From JAFAHZ01 sp035656415 (GTDB lineage Bacteria > Vulcanimicrobiota > Vulcanimicrobiia > Vulcanimicrobiales > Vulcanimicrobiaceae): 12,381 bases of DNA. The stretch is taken from NCBI GenBank assembly GCA_035656415.1, contig DASRSM010000192.1:1-12381 (forward strand), written 5' to 3'. How positions within the stretch are numbered: the stretch's first letter is position 1; each line of letters opens with the position of its first letter. Of this stretch, positions 1 to 8,072 are shown piece by piece. Under the pieces are notes generated by a model that saw only the letters and a program-made list of their open reading frames with translations, searched no databases and had not been told where the DNA came from. The position numbers and the translations under genes were made by a program.

Positions 1-1
1 C

Positions 2-1270
2 GCTCAAATGGCCAAACTGCGTGCGGAGAAAGCGCAAGTCCTCGGCTATCCGGACTTCGCAGCGTATCAGCTAACCCAAGAAATGGCGCAGACGCCTGCA
101 GCCGTGCAGAACTTCCTGCACGGACTCATCGGACCAACCCGCGCGAAAGCCACACAAGAAGCCGCGGACATTCAAGCGCAAGTCGATGCGACCGGCCAGC
201 ATTTCCAGCTGCAGCCCTACGATTGGAACTACTATGCCGAGCAGGTTCGCAAGGCGAAATACAACGTCGACGACAACGAAATTCGGCCGTATTTCGAGCT
301 CGACAACGTACTGCAGAACGGCCTTTTCTATGCGGCCAATCAACTCTACGGCATCACGTTCAAAGAGCGCCACGACATTCCGGTCTGGCAGCCCGACGTG
401 CGGGTATTCGAGGTGTTTGATAAAAACGGCGCTTCGCTCGCGCTGATGTACTTCGATTTCTTCAAACGGGACAACAAACAGGGCGGCGCGTGGATGAGCT
501 CGTTTACGGACTACTCCTCGCTGCTGGGAACCAAGCCCGTCGTCTACAACGTCGAGAACATTCCGAAAGCGCCCCCGGGGCAGCCGACGCTGCTGACGAT
601 CGACAGCGTAAAGGGTATGTTCCACGAGTTCGGCCACGCGCTCAACGGTTTTTTCGCCGACGAGAAGTATCCGTCGCTTTCCGGCACGGCTCGGCCACGC
701 GACTTTGTGGAATTTCCGTCGCAGTTCAACGAGCATTGGGCGCTGTATCCGTCCGTGCTCAAGCACTACGCCTTCAACTACAAAACGCACGAGCCGATGC
801 CGCAAGAACTGATCGACAAGATGGAGCGCGCCTCAAAGTTCGACGAAGGCTACTCGATGGGCGAGAGCTTAGCCGCCGACGAACTCGACATGGCGTGGCA
901 CTCGTTGCCGGCTAGCGCACCGCTGCAGGATGTCGATGCGTTTGAAACGCACGCGCTCAATGCGTCGGGTACGGATTTTCCTAACGTCCCGCCGCGCTAT
1001 CGTTCGACGTATTTCTCGCACATTTGGGGCAGCGGATACGCCGCAGGGTATTACGCCTACATGTGGAGCGAAATGCTCGATGACGATGCGTACCAGTGGT
1101 TTCTCGACCATGGAGGCCTCACGCGGGCAAACGGGCAGCGCTTTCGCGATATGATTCTCTCGCGCGGCGATTCCGAAGACTACGGACCGATGTTCCGCGC
1201 GTTTTACGGCAAGGACCCGGAGGTGGGTCCGTTACTGCAGTTCCGAGGATTGACGACCGGGGGAACGTAA
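2..1270 (+). CDS. M3 family zinc metallopeptidase (Dcp / oligopeptidase A type), 5' end cut off by window
   Basis: This is the C-terminal 422 residues of a thimet-oligopeptidase-like (M3) peptidase that cleaves short peptides; full-length relatives have roughly 680-720 residues, so about 40% lies upstream. Numbering from the first ATG (base 8), the zinc site HEFGH is at residues 206-210, and the third ligand is Glu235 in DFVEFPSQ. It lies 25 residues after the second His, the exact M3 spacing. The substrate-binding stretch YFSHIWGSGYAAGYYAYMWSE (around residues 336-356) and a C-terminal GKDPEVGPLL segment are also typical of Dcp-like enzymes. The frame is open to the window edge and the ATG at 8 is internal, since the residues after it align with mid-protein M3 sequence. 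The DUF900 gene follows 11 bases after the stop, so the two may be co-transcribed. Whether it is a dipeptidyl carboxypeptidase or an endo-acting oligopeptidase cannot be decided from this half. Confidence 0.95.
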   Translation, partial: AQMAKLRAEKAQVLGYPDFAAYQLTQEMAQTPAAVQNFLHGLIGPTRAKATQEAADIQAQVDATGQHFQLQPYDWNYYAEQVRKAKYNVDDNEIRPYFELDNVLQNGLFYAANQLYGITFKERHDIPVWQPDVRVFEVFDKNGASLALMYFDFFKRDNKQGGAWMSSFTDYSSLLGTKPVVYNVENIPKAPPGQPTLLTIDSVKGMFHEFGHALNGFFADEKYPSLSGTARPRDFVEFPSQFNEHWALYPSVLKHYAFNYKTHEPMPQELIDKMERASKFDEGYSMGESLAADELDMAWHSLPASAPLQDVDAFETHALNASGTDFPNVPPRYRSTYFSHIWGSGYAAGYYAYMWSEMLDDDAYQWFLDHGGLTRANGQRFRDMILSRGDSEDYGPMFRAFYGKDPEVGPLLQFRGLTTGGT

Positions 1271-1281
1271 CAGACCAAGCG

Positions 1282-2316
1282 ATGGTCTTTCAACTTAGCC
1301 GCCCCGTGCTGGTCAGCGTTTTCGCGTTAGGCCTTACGCTCTATTTCTGTGCTCCCGCGCGCGCCGAGTGCGTTGCAAAACCCGGCTCGATCTTCTTCGT
1401 TACGGACCGGGAGCCGCTCGACGATAATCAACTCTTCAGCGGTGAATGGGGCACCGATGCAAATCATAACGCAATAATCACTGGGGGTGTAATATCGGCA
1501 CCGGTAGATAAAGCCAATGAGTCGCGCTGTTCGTCGCGACAAGCCCTTATTAACGCGGTGAGGTCGCAATTCAGGAAAGACCGGCCACGCCAGGTTCTCG
1601 TGTACGTTCACGGCTACTACACGTCGTTCGTCACCGCGGTCGAAACGGCGATGGCTCTCCAAAAAGGCTTGCACTTTCCGGGCCCGACGATCGTCTATTC
1701 TTGGCCGGCGAAAAAGACCAGCGTCTTAGCGTATAAAACGGACGAAGCGAATGCGCGGTGGTCGATGCCCCACTTCATTACGCTTCTCGGCAACATCAAC
1801 AAGGCATTTACGGGGATGCCCGTTTCGCTCGCCGGGTACAGTTTAGGGTCGCGTTTCGTCAGCGAGGGGATCGCATTTTATCGTCGCGCCGGCTGCAACA
1901 ACTGCTTTGGGCGAGCCGTCTTGTTCGCGCCGGACGTATCCAGCGCCGACCTCCGCAGCGCGTTAACGTCTTCGAATCTGTGCTCCGGGAAACCGCTACA
2001 GAATCCGATCGCGTCCGCGCCCGTGCTCCTTTACGTTTCGAACGACGACCGAGCGCTGCGGCAGTCGGAGCGCGTTCACGGAAATCAGCGCGCCGGTCAA
2101 GCCGGTGGCGATCTCATCTTGTGTAACGGCGTTGATACCGTCGATGTCAGCTATCTCAACACCGGAGGCAAAGGCGGCCACGGGTACTTGACCGATCCTC
2201 GCGTGCTGGGCGATGCGGCTGCGGCATTTGCGGGCGTTCCCCCGACGAGACGTGGCCTCAAGCAACTCTCGCGCGGCGGCGGCGTTTACTACGAGTTGCT
2301 GCCTAAAGGCACCTGA
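1282..2316 (+). CDS. Secreted alpha/beta hydrolase, DUF900 family
   Basis: A 344-residue protein of the DUF900 alpha/beta-hydrolase family; the substrate is unknown. The ATG at 1282 begins a good signal peptide (basic start, hydrophobic residues about 9-22, cleavage after APARA near residue 28), so it is exported. The upstream extension of the frame overlaps the peptidase gene and was rejected; no strong ribosome binding site is visible. Family marks are the FFVTDRE segment near the mature N-terminus, VLVYVHGY with the oxyanion His110-Gly111, the YSWPA motif, and the nucleophile elbow GYSLGS with Ser187. Asp255 or Asp256 (YVSNDD) and His300 (GGHGY) are the likely rest of the triad. Six cysteines in the mature part fit disulfide bonding outside the cytoplasm. 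It could be an esterase or lipase; the family gives no firm activity. Confidence 0.88.
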   Translation: MVFQLSRPVLVSVFALGLTLYFCAPARAECVAKPGSIFFVTDREPLDDNQLFSGEWGTDANHNAIITGGVISAPVDKANESRCSSRQALINAVRSQFRKDRPRQVLVYVHGYYTSFVTAVETAMALQKGLHFPGPTIVYSWPAKKTSVLAYKTDEANARWSMPHFITLLGNINKAFTGMPVSLAGYSLGSRFVSEGIAFYRRAGCNNCFGRAVLFAPDVSSADLRSALTSSNLCSGKPLQNPIASAPVLLYVSNDDRALRQSERVHGNQRAGQAGGDLILCNGVDTVDVSYLNTGGKGGHGYLTDPRVLGDAAAAFAGVPPTRRGLKQLSRGGGVYYELLPKGT

Positions 2317-2326
2317 TCGGGCCTCA

Positions 2327-2887
2327 CTACCGCGAAAGTGCGTCCTCCACCTCAAGGTGCCAAGCCTCCAAAGCGCGATCCAACTGAATGCGCGATCGAA
2401 ACGCGGCGTTGTAGCGGCGTGCATTGAACGGCTCCTTGTTGACCACGCCAAAGACGAGGTATTCGAAGTCGGCCCAACGCGGATTACTCGGATGGCGTTC
2501 GCGCCACGCATACGCAAGGGGCCCGAGCTTCTTCCACGCCTGGGGTGCGGTCATCGTGATCGGCGCGAACAAATCACGATCTGCGATGCCATGATTAATT
2601 AGCCGTGCCACGCTTTGATAAAAACCACCGTACATCAGCACGCGATGATCGATGCCTTCACTTAGCGCCTTCTCCAGTTGCGCGGGATCGTGAAAGTCGC
2701 ACGTTTCGAGGTATTCGCGGGCTGCCACCAGCTCCGGCGAGTTCAGACGTCCCATCAGCTCGATGTAGCTCTCGATTTGGTACGTCAAGCGCAGATGTTT
2801 GAGTTGCACGATCGCCGCCACCGAACCGATTAACACGACAAGCGTACCAGCCAGCGCGGCAAGCGCGCTGATTTCTTCCCATCCCAT
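2327..2887 (-). CDS. Single-span membrane protein, DUF4760-like
   Basis: A 186-residue protein with one hydrophobic helix near the N-terminus (about residues 8-27, LAALAGTLVVLIGSVAAIVQL) and a charged, mostly helical soluble domain rich in Tyr, Trp and Arg. The layout (short N-terminal anchor, then a helical domain with phrases such as YIELMGRLNSPELVAAREY and GFYQSVARLI) resembles the DUF4760 family, which has no known function. The domain probably faces the cytoplasm, judged from the positive LKHLR just after the helix. The ATG at 2887 has only a weak GGTG upstream. The gene converges on the DUF900 gene, with 10 bases between the stop codons, and diverges from the cupin gene. Family assignment is from memory of the pattern and is tentative; the gene itself is secure. 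Confidence 0.8.
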   Translation of the reverse strand: MGWEEISALAALAGTLVVLIGSVAAIVQLKHLRLTYQIESYIELMGRLNSPELVAAREYLETCDFHDPAQLEKALSEGIDHRVLMYGGFYQSVARLINHGIADRDLFAPITMTAPQAWKKLGPLAYAWRERHPSNPRWADFEYLVFGVVNKEPFNARRYNAAFRSRIQLDRALEAWHLEVEDALSR

Positions 2888-2940
2888 GGCACACCGTATT
2901 TAGCGAAACGCGGTCCTTCGCCTGGGCGGACCATCGTCGA

Positions 2941-2957
2941 GCGGGTGCGGCACCCGC
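2941..2957. promoter_or_regulatory. GC-rich inverted repeat between divergent genes
   Basis: GCGGGTGC and GCACCCGC form a perfect 8-bp inverted repeat around a single G, in the 145-base gap between the DUF4760-like gene and the cupin gene. A second, weaker one (GGTCC 2912-2916 / GGACC 2928-2932) lies beside it. CATTATA at 2957-2963 directly abuts the palindrome and resembles a plus-strand -10 box, although no good -35 is visible. An operator over a promoter is one reading; a terminator is less likely because no T-run follows on either strand. Confidence 0.35.
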
Positions 2958-3032
2958 ATTATAGAAAAATGGTCGATGAACGTAACCAATCGACCGGGCT
3001 TTCCCCATTCACCAACGCACCCGCTGGACGCC

Positions 3033-3344
3033 ATGACCGCCGCGCCGGACCATCACACCGTGCTCTTTGAGAACGATCGCGTACGCGTCCTGGATACTCG
3101 AGTCGGTCCCGGCGAACGAACTCCGGTGCACGCGCACGAGTGGCCGGCCGCGCTGTACGTGCTAGGCTGGAGCGATTTCGTGCGCTGCGATCCTAACGAC
3201 AAAGTGCTCATCGATTCGCGTGCGACAGGCAACGTACCTGAGATCGGTGCCGCCATGTGGCTGGCGCCGCTCGAGCCGCATTATGTAAGGAATGTCGGCG
3301 ACGGCACCCTCCACATCATCGCCGTCGAAGTAAAGACGTTGTGA
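3033..3344 (+). CDS. Small single-domain cupin protein
   Basis: A 103-residue protein of the small cupin family often annotated as a cytoplasmic protein. It opens with DHHTVLFENDRVRVLDTRVGPGERTPVHAHEWPAALYVL in pieces typical of the family; the HAH pair (about residues 34-36) lies in cupin motif 1 and would bind a metal. The later PLEPHYVRNVGDGTLHIIAVEVK strand pair, with a His, is cupin motif 2. The frame stays open to an ATG at 2976, but the extra 19 residues are proline-rich, unlike the family, and sit on a possible promoter, so I chose 3033. No strong ribosome binding site is seen at either start. The gene ends one base before the convergent DUF6151 gene. The reaction is unknown; cupins this small include isomerases, dioxygenases and ligand binders. 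Confidence 0.83.
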   Translation: MTAAPDHHTVLFENDRVRVLDTRVGPGERTPVHAHEWPAALYVLGWSDFVRCDPNDKVLIDSRATGNVPEIGAAMWLAPLEPHYVRNVGDGTLHIIAVEVKTL

Positions 3345-3345
3345 C

Positions 3346-3846
3346 CTACGCCGGTGTGGAAAATAGCATTGAAATTCGTGAGCTGAGAAGCTTCCACATA
3401 AATCCGGCGGGGTACATCGTGGAACTTGGAAAGTCCGTCGGAAGCACGGCATTCTCGGGCTTGAATTTCGTACAAATACGCCACTGTATGGGAGGCATGT
3501 CGCCCTGAAATCGCGCTCGGTACATGGGTACCCAGTGCTTTGCATCATCAAATCGCATTACCATGGCCGAATTGCAACAGGTCGCAACAACGCGGCTCGT
3601 AGTCGATTTCTCTTCGATCTTATAGCGTTTTAGCAACTCGGCACCTTTTGAGTACTTGATGCGATCCTTACGATAAAGAATATAAGCGGTTCCACCATCC
3701 GGACTTAGAACTGGAGCGGCGTTAGTCAATTCCTGAATCTGCTGCGAGCCCAACTGGCAAGAGTCGCAATAGCAGACGACGCTCGTAATGGGAGCACCAA
3801 AAGCTTCGATTTCTACGCTTCCGCACGAGCAACTGATGGTTTGCAT
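3346..3846 (-). CDS. DUF6151 / GFA-like cysteine-rich protein
   Basis: A 166-residue protein with the zinc-binding cysteine layout of the GFA/CENP-V fold: Cys6-x-Cys8, then Cys25-x-Cys27-x-x-Cys30 (VVCYCDSCQ), then Cys90-Cys91 (ATCCNSAM). The CYCxxCQ, GGT and CCN landmarks fit the DUF6151 branch better than classic glutathione-dependent formaldehyde-activating enzymes, which have CxxC at the last site. The function of this branch is unknown. I start it at the ATG at 3846: it begins MQTISCSCG as relatives do, leaves a 25-base gap after the propeller gene and has GGTGAT just upstream. The frame would allow an ATG at 3912, inside the upstream gene. Base composition is odd: 3601-3660 has only 24 G+C of 60, against 37 in a sampled stretch of the ATPase gene, which hints at separate origin. 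It is the last gene of the minus-strand unit. Confidence 0.83.
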   Translation of the reverse strand: MQTISCSCGSVEIEAFGAPITSVVCYCDSCQLGSQQIQELTNAAPVLSPDGGTAYILYRKDRIKYSKGAELLKRYKIEEKSTTSRVVATCCNSAMVMRFDDAKHWVPMYRARFQGDMPPIQWRICTKFKPENAVLPTDFPSSTMYPAGFMWKLLSSRISMLFSTPA

Positions 3847-3871
3847 ATCACCAACTTTAAGAGGCGTCGAC

Positions 3872-5200
3872 CTACTCCCTTGGCGGCACTGGAATTCGCC
3901 ACAGCAGGCCATCGTGATAGTCCGTTAGCCAGATCGATCCGCCGCCAAAGCGAACGGCGTCGCCTCCGCGACCGCCCCAGTGACGAATCGTGTTGCTTGC
4001 GGAATCGATTTGCGTCAGCGGAACTCCGACGATGGTCGCCCATGCCTTGCCGGCGCCGTAGGCGATGTCGCCGCCGCCGCCTGGTATCGCCGTTGGCACG
4101 TTGGCGATCAAGCGTTTAGCTCGCGCGTCGACCTTGCTTACCGTACCGTCGCCCTGATTGAGCGTCCAGACGAGGCCGTCGCCGGCCGCAAGAAAACGCG
4201 GCTCCGACCCGACCCTGATCTGCGCGACGACGCGGCCGCTCGCTGCATCGACTGCAGTCAAGAGATCGTGCTCGCCGCTGGTTACCCAGACGATTCCGTC
4301 GGAGTAGAGTGGGTTATACGATCCCGTAGCCAAGCCGATCGTTTGCCGAATGCGATTCGTTGCCGGATCGATGCGCGCCAGCGTCCCGCTTTTCACGACG
4401 AGCCAGATGCTATCGGCGCTCGCAGTTATTCCGCCTTCCGACAGCGCAGGTCCGGCCGGCAAAATCGCCGTTATCGCGTTGGTTTTCAGGTCGATGCGCG
4501 CGAGCGAAGGTCGTTTACCGCACAGTGGGACCCAAAGGCTGCCAAATCCTGACGCGAGGCCCGAACAAGGCTCGGCAGGCAGCTTAACGCTTGCAACCAG
4601 TGCGTTTGTGCCAATATCGATACGCTGCACGGATCCGAGCGCGTCGTTTGCTATCCACACCGAATCCGGCGTAACCGCGAGCCAATCGGGCGTACCGCCG
4701 AGATGAAACGTGGCCGTCGGGTGCAACACGTCAGCGACGCTTTGCGGCGCGGAATTTACCGCGGCGTAGGCTTCATAAACGATTTTCCAAACGCCCGCGA
4801 CCTTTACCCAAGACGCCAGGTACGTTCCCGAGCGCACCTTTTCAGGTGGTTTGTTAATCGCCGTCCAGCTGCCGTTCTCGGCCGCGTGCACGCCGTCAGC
4901 AGCAATCGCAATGCTTGACGGAATGCGAACGTACTCAACGAAATTGGGATCCTTGAATTCCGCGTTTGCATAACTTTTCGCCAGGTCGCGTGCACCGGTC
5001 CACATTTGCCCATCGCTTTCGACCAGACGAATGTTCGCCGTCCACGGCTTACTCAAAGCGGCGACGTCACGCTCGAGGATCGCCCGATTGTTCTCAAGAC
5101 GGACCGCGCGAATTTGCGCGACGTCGGAAGGCGCACCGTCGGATCGTGCCGCGCCTGCGCAGAATAGTAAAACACCTGCGATTCCTAGAATTGCACGCAT
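3872..5200 (-). CDS. Secreted SnoaL-like domain fused to seven-repeat beta-propeller
   Basis: A 442-residue exported protein. Residues 1-20 are a signal peptide (MRAILGIAGVLLFCAGAARS, cut near residue 20). Residues about 25-148 look like a SnoaL/DUF4440 cone fold (RLENNRAILERDVAALSKPWT, then GTYLASWVKVAGVWKIVYEAY), a fold that binds small ligands. From about residue 155 there are seven repeats of the YVTN/NHL/Vgb-like type, each with a small-x-x-[IVA]W motif: DSVWIAN, GSLWVPL, DSIWLVV, GIVWVTS, GLVWTLN, GKAWATI and GSIWLTD. Most carry a RIDxxTN-type turn. Seven repeats suit a closed seven-bladed propeller, with two cysteines in blade 2. It starts 16 bases after the ATPase gene, so they are probably co-transcribed. 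Ligand and activity are unknown; virginiamycin B lyase shares the propeller type, but I see nothing that assigns that reaction. Confidence 0.87.
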   Translation of the reverse strand: MRAILGIAGVLLFCAGAARSDGAPSDVAQIRAVRLENNRAILERDVAALSKPWTANIRLVESDGQMWTGARDLAKSYANAEFKDPNFVEYVRIPSSIAIAADGVHAAENGSWTAINKPPEKVRSGTYLASWVKVAGVWKIVYEAYAAVNSAPQSVADVLHPTATFHLGGTPDWLAVTPDSVWIANDALGSVQRIDIGTNALVASVKLPAEPCSGLASGFGSLWVPLCGKRPSLARIDLKTNAITAILPAGPALSEGGITASADSIWLVVKSGTLARIDPATNRIRQTIGLATGSYNPLYSDGIVWVTSGEHDLLTAVDAASGRVVAQIRVGSEPRFLAAGDGLVWTLNQGDGTVSKVDARAKRLIANVPTAIPGGGGDIAYGAGKAWATIVGVPLTQIDSASNTIRHWGGRGGDAVRFGGGSIWLTDYHDGLLWRIPVPPRE

Positions 5201-5216
5201 AACCGCTGCATTGACG

Positions 5217-8072
5217 CTACTTGAGCGAAACGGCGCTTGCTTCGTCGACGGCCTTCTCGTGCTCGAGGAGCGCGCCTTCCGACATGAGCGCGACGATGCG
5301 TTCCTGCGCTATATTGGCGCGGATCAGTTCTAACGTGCGGTCGTAACCGCGCTGTTCGGTGGGTTCTCGCGCCGTGCCGGTGCGCTGATAGGCTGCATCC
5401 GTATATCCGAGAAGTCGCGCGGCGCGCTCAGCGTCGCCGTGCTCGGCGGCCAAACGTGCGAGGTGCCCGATCGCCCAGGCTCCGGGCATCGTTATCCCGT
5501 GCTGTTGCGAAAGTGCGAGGCCCTCGCGCGCGTACTCCCAGGCTTCCTCGAGGCGAGCGAGTCCGATGAGATATGCGGCCGCGTTGAGCACCGAAACGCA
5601 GAGCCCGGAAAAAGCGTTGCGCGTTCGATACACCGATTCAGCTTCGCGAACGCTCTCGAGCGCGCCCTCGGGATCGTCTTCGGCAAAGAGAAACTCCGCA
5701 CGAAGCAGTTGCAGACGTGCCAACTGCCACGCGTCGTTGCAGGATCGAAGCTGCTCGGCTGCCTCATCAAAAAGCGCGCGTGCGCGCTCTCGATCGTGCG
5801 CCGCCACCATCCAGTAACCGACCATGCTCAACACCCAGCCGATGAGGCGGGGCATTCGCGTGTTGCGTACGGCTGTGATCGCTTCTTCGAAGAGCCTCAG
5901 CGCTTCGTCGACCTGACCGGAACGTCCCATCGCGACTCCGTGCAACGTGATGGCTTCGATATATCCGACGTCGTCGACGCCGTTTGAAAGCGCGGCTGCC
6001 GCCATCGCTGCCGGCGCAGCCGCTTCACCGCTCGAACCGTCGACTGCCGCAGTCAGGGCGAGCAGCCCGCGCACGCGCTCCGGTACGTCGCTGGTCTCCA
6101 TACGCACTGCGCGCTCGAGAAGCACTCGTCCCTCGCGTCTCGAACTCGTGTACCAAAACCATCGCAGGTCGGCAACAACCGTCAGCGCGGTGGTCGTATC
6201 GGCGACGGCACTCAAGCCCCAGTTTATCGCTGCACGAACGTTCTCGAGATCGCGCCGCACCAATGCCGCCCACGTATCGTAGTCGGTCTGCCAGTAGGCA
6301 TCGGCTGCAGATTGTGCGACGCCGGCAAAGTACCGGCAATGCCGCGCCGCCACGATTTCCCTATCGCCGGCCTCATCGAGCCGTTCGATCGCGAACTGGC
6401 GCGTCGATTCCAGCAATCGATAGCGCCGCTCTTCGCCCGCGGATTCCACGTTTACCAGCGATTTGTCGATCAATGCCAGCAGGACTTCGTGAACCTCTTC
6501 GTCGCCCAGGTCGCCGTCGCAAAGCGCTTCGATCGCTTCGATCGTCCAATATCCACGGAACGCGGCGCTTCTTTGCAGCAGCCGCTGCTCCCCGGGGCTC
6601 AACAAATCGTAGCTCCAACTAATGAGCGCCCGCATCGTCTTATGCCGAGGCTGCGCGGTACGATCGCCTCCCGAAAGTTTGGTGAGATGTTCGTCGAGGC
6701 GCCGGTCTAGCTGCGTCAGCGTCAGCACTTTTGCGCGGGGAGCGGCCAGCTCGATGGCCAGGGCGATACCGTCTAAGTGACGTACGATTCGAGCGACGGG
6801 CTCGGCATTCTCATCGGTAAGCTCAAAGCTGCCGAGGCACGTTTTGACCCGTGACACGAACAGGTGAACGGAGCTGTACTTCAACGCTTCCCGCGCGGTT
6901 ATACCCTCGGTCGACGGTGGGACGTCGAGCGTCGGCAGCCGAAACGGCACTTCGCCGGTAATGCCGAGCGGCTCGCGGCTGGTAGCCAGAATGCGCACGT
7001 TAGGGGCTGCGTCCAGCAAACGCTTTGCGGTGTCGGCCGCCGTATGGACGACGTGCTCGCAGTTATCGAGCACGATCAGTAACTGCCGAACCTTCAACGT
7101 GGCGGACAATCGATCGACGAGATTCCCGCTGGCATCGTCGGCAACGCCAAACGTGTGCGCGATCGCGGCCGGCACGAGTGCAGGGTCGTCGAGCGATGCG
7201 AGATCCACGATCCACGCCCCGTCACGATACGCGCCGTCCGCGGCGACTTGCAGCGCGATGCGCGTCTTTCCAATGCCGCCGGCTCCCGTAATCGTCACGA
7301 GACGGGATTGTGCCAACGCCGCCGCGATCTCGGCCAACTCCGCGTCTCGACCGATGAGGTGCGTGAGTCCCGCGGAAAGGTTGCCTTTGACCTTTTGACT
7401 TTGTGCCTGCAAGTGCGGCTCTAGCGCGACCAGTGCAAAAGCCGCAGACTCCACGAGCGCCTCGAGCGCTTCGCACTCGTCGGGTTCATACTCGCCGCCC
7501 TTCTTCTCGACGGTCAAGAATCCGACGAGCTCGCCCGCCGACGTCATCGGAAAGGCGATCGTTCCCACAGCCGTCGAGTTGAACGTACGCGGATTTGCCG
7601 GAGCCGCCGCTGACCGGAGTCGAACGATCAGCGGATCGTCGAGGTCGACGTGCGCTGCGGGCGCGTCGAACGAACTGGCTTCGGCGCGAAAGACGTCGCG
7701 TCGCAGATAGACCGCGGAGCCCACCGCGTTCCCGTGGTGGTCGACCGTTTCGATTAGACGCCGCAGCATTTGCCTGGTGTCGTTATACGATGCCAGCTCT
7801 TTTTTGAAGCGCAACAGAGCCTCGCGCGCTTCGCGCTTTTTCTTGGTAAAGGCGGCTTCGACGGCGTGTTCGACGCGCTGATGGATAGGCCGAAATGCCA
7901 GAGCCGCGACCAACACGATGGCGATCTCGATTGCCGTACTTGCGACCCGCGACCGATCGGAGACGTACTTTTCGGTCCACCATTCCGCAAGAGCGAACAG
8001 AAGCACAACACCGGTCGTTACGAGGGTGTGCGCGTGTGCTCGCATATTCTTGCTCGAGCGGACGGCCGCCAT
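5217..8072 (-). CDS. Membrane-anchored GAF - STAND (NB-ARC type) ATPase - TPR protein
   Basis: A 951-residue signalling protein. Two transmembrane helices (about 16-34 and 44-61) are followed by a basic amphipathic linker (residues 62-95), then a GAF-like domain (about 96-215). A STAND ATPase of the COG3903/MalT-like type starts near 238 (LIGRDAEL), with P-loop GAGGIGKT at 263-270, Walker B LLIVLD at 331-336, sensor segment RILATSRE at 360-367 and a GLPL-like LDGIALAIELAA at 433-444. A winged-helix region (about 475-565, including RALISWSYDLL and YRLLESTRQFA) leads into TPR-like helices to the end. Relatives usually carry an N-terminal LuxR, OmpR or SARP DNA-binding domain, or a cyclase; here a membrane-GAF module takes that place. 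This suggests ligand- or membrane-controlled oligomerisation rather than direct gene control. AAGGTG five bases before the ATG at 8072 supports this start over an ATG at 8045. It is first in a three-gene unit. Confidence 0.9.
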   Translation of the reverse strand: MAAVRSSKNMRAHAHTLVTTGVVLLFALAEWWTEKYVSDRSRVASTAIEIAIVLVAALAFRPIHQRVEHAVEAAFTKKKREAREALLRFKKELASYNDTRQMLRRLIETVDHHGNAVGSAVYLRRDVFRAEASSFDAPAAHVDLDDPLIVRLRSAAAPANPRTFNSTAVGTIAFPMTSAGELVGFLTVEKKGGEYEPDECEALEALVESAAFALVALEPHLQAQSQKVKGNLSAGLTHLIGRDAELAEIAAALAQSRLVTITGAGGIGKTRIALQVAADGAYRDGAWIVDLASLDDPALVPAAIAHTFGVADDASGNLVDRLSATLKVRQLLIVLDNCEHVVHTAADTAKRLLDAAPNVRILATSREPLGITGEVPFRLPTLDVPPSTEGITAREALKYSSVHLFVSRVKTCLGSFELTDENAEPVARIVRHLDGIALAIELAAPRAKVLTLTQLDRRLDEHLTKLSGGDRTAQPRHKTMRALISWSYDLLSPGEQRLLQRSAAFRGYWTIEAIEALCDGDLGDEEVHEVLLALIDKSLVNVESAGEERRYRLLESTRQFAIERLDEAGDREIVAARHCRYFAGVAQSAADAYWQTDYDTWAALVRRDLENVRAAINWGLSAVADTTTALTVVADLRWFWYTSSRREGRVLLERAVRMETSDVPERVRGLLALTAAVDGSSGEAAAPAAMAAAALSNGVDDVGYIEAITLHGVAMGRSGQVDEALRLFEEAITAVRNTRMPRLIGWVLSMVGYWMVAAHDRERARALFDEAAEQLRSCNDAWQLARLQLLRAEFLFAEDDPEGALESVREAESVYRTRNAFSGLCVSVLNAAAYLIGLARLEEAWEYAREGLALSQQHGITMPGAWAIGHLARLAAEHGDAERAARLLGYTDAAYQRTGTAREPTEQRGYDRTLELIRANIAQERIVALMSEGALLEHEKAVDEASAVSLK

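Noticed and set aside
71..805. Long minus-strand open frame opposite the M3 peptidase
   Set aside because: Antisense shadow of a secure gene; Arg/Val-rich composition with no recognisable motif.
1096..1281. N-terminal extension of the DUF900 frame over the peptidase gene
   Set aside because: The extension is in another frame of a secure gene and has no family similarity; the ATG at 1282 begins a proper signal peptide.
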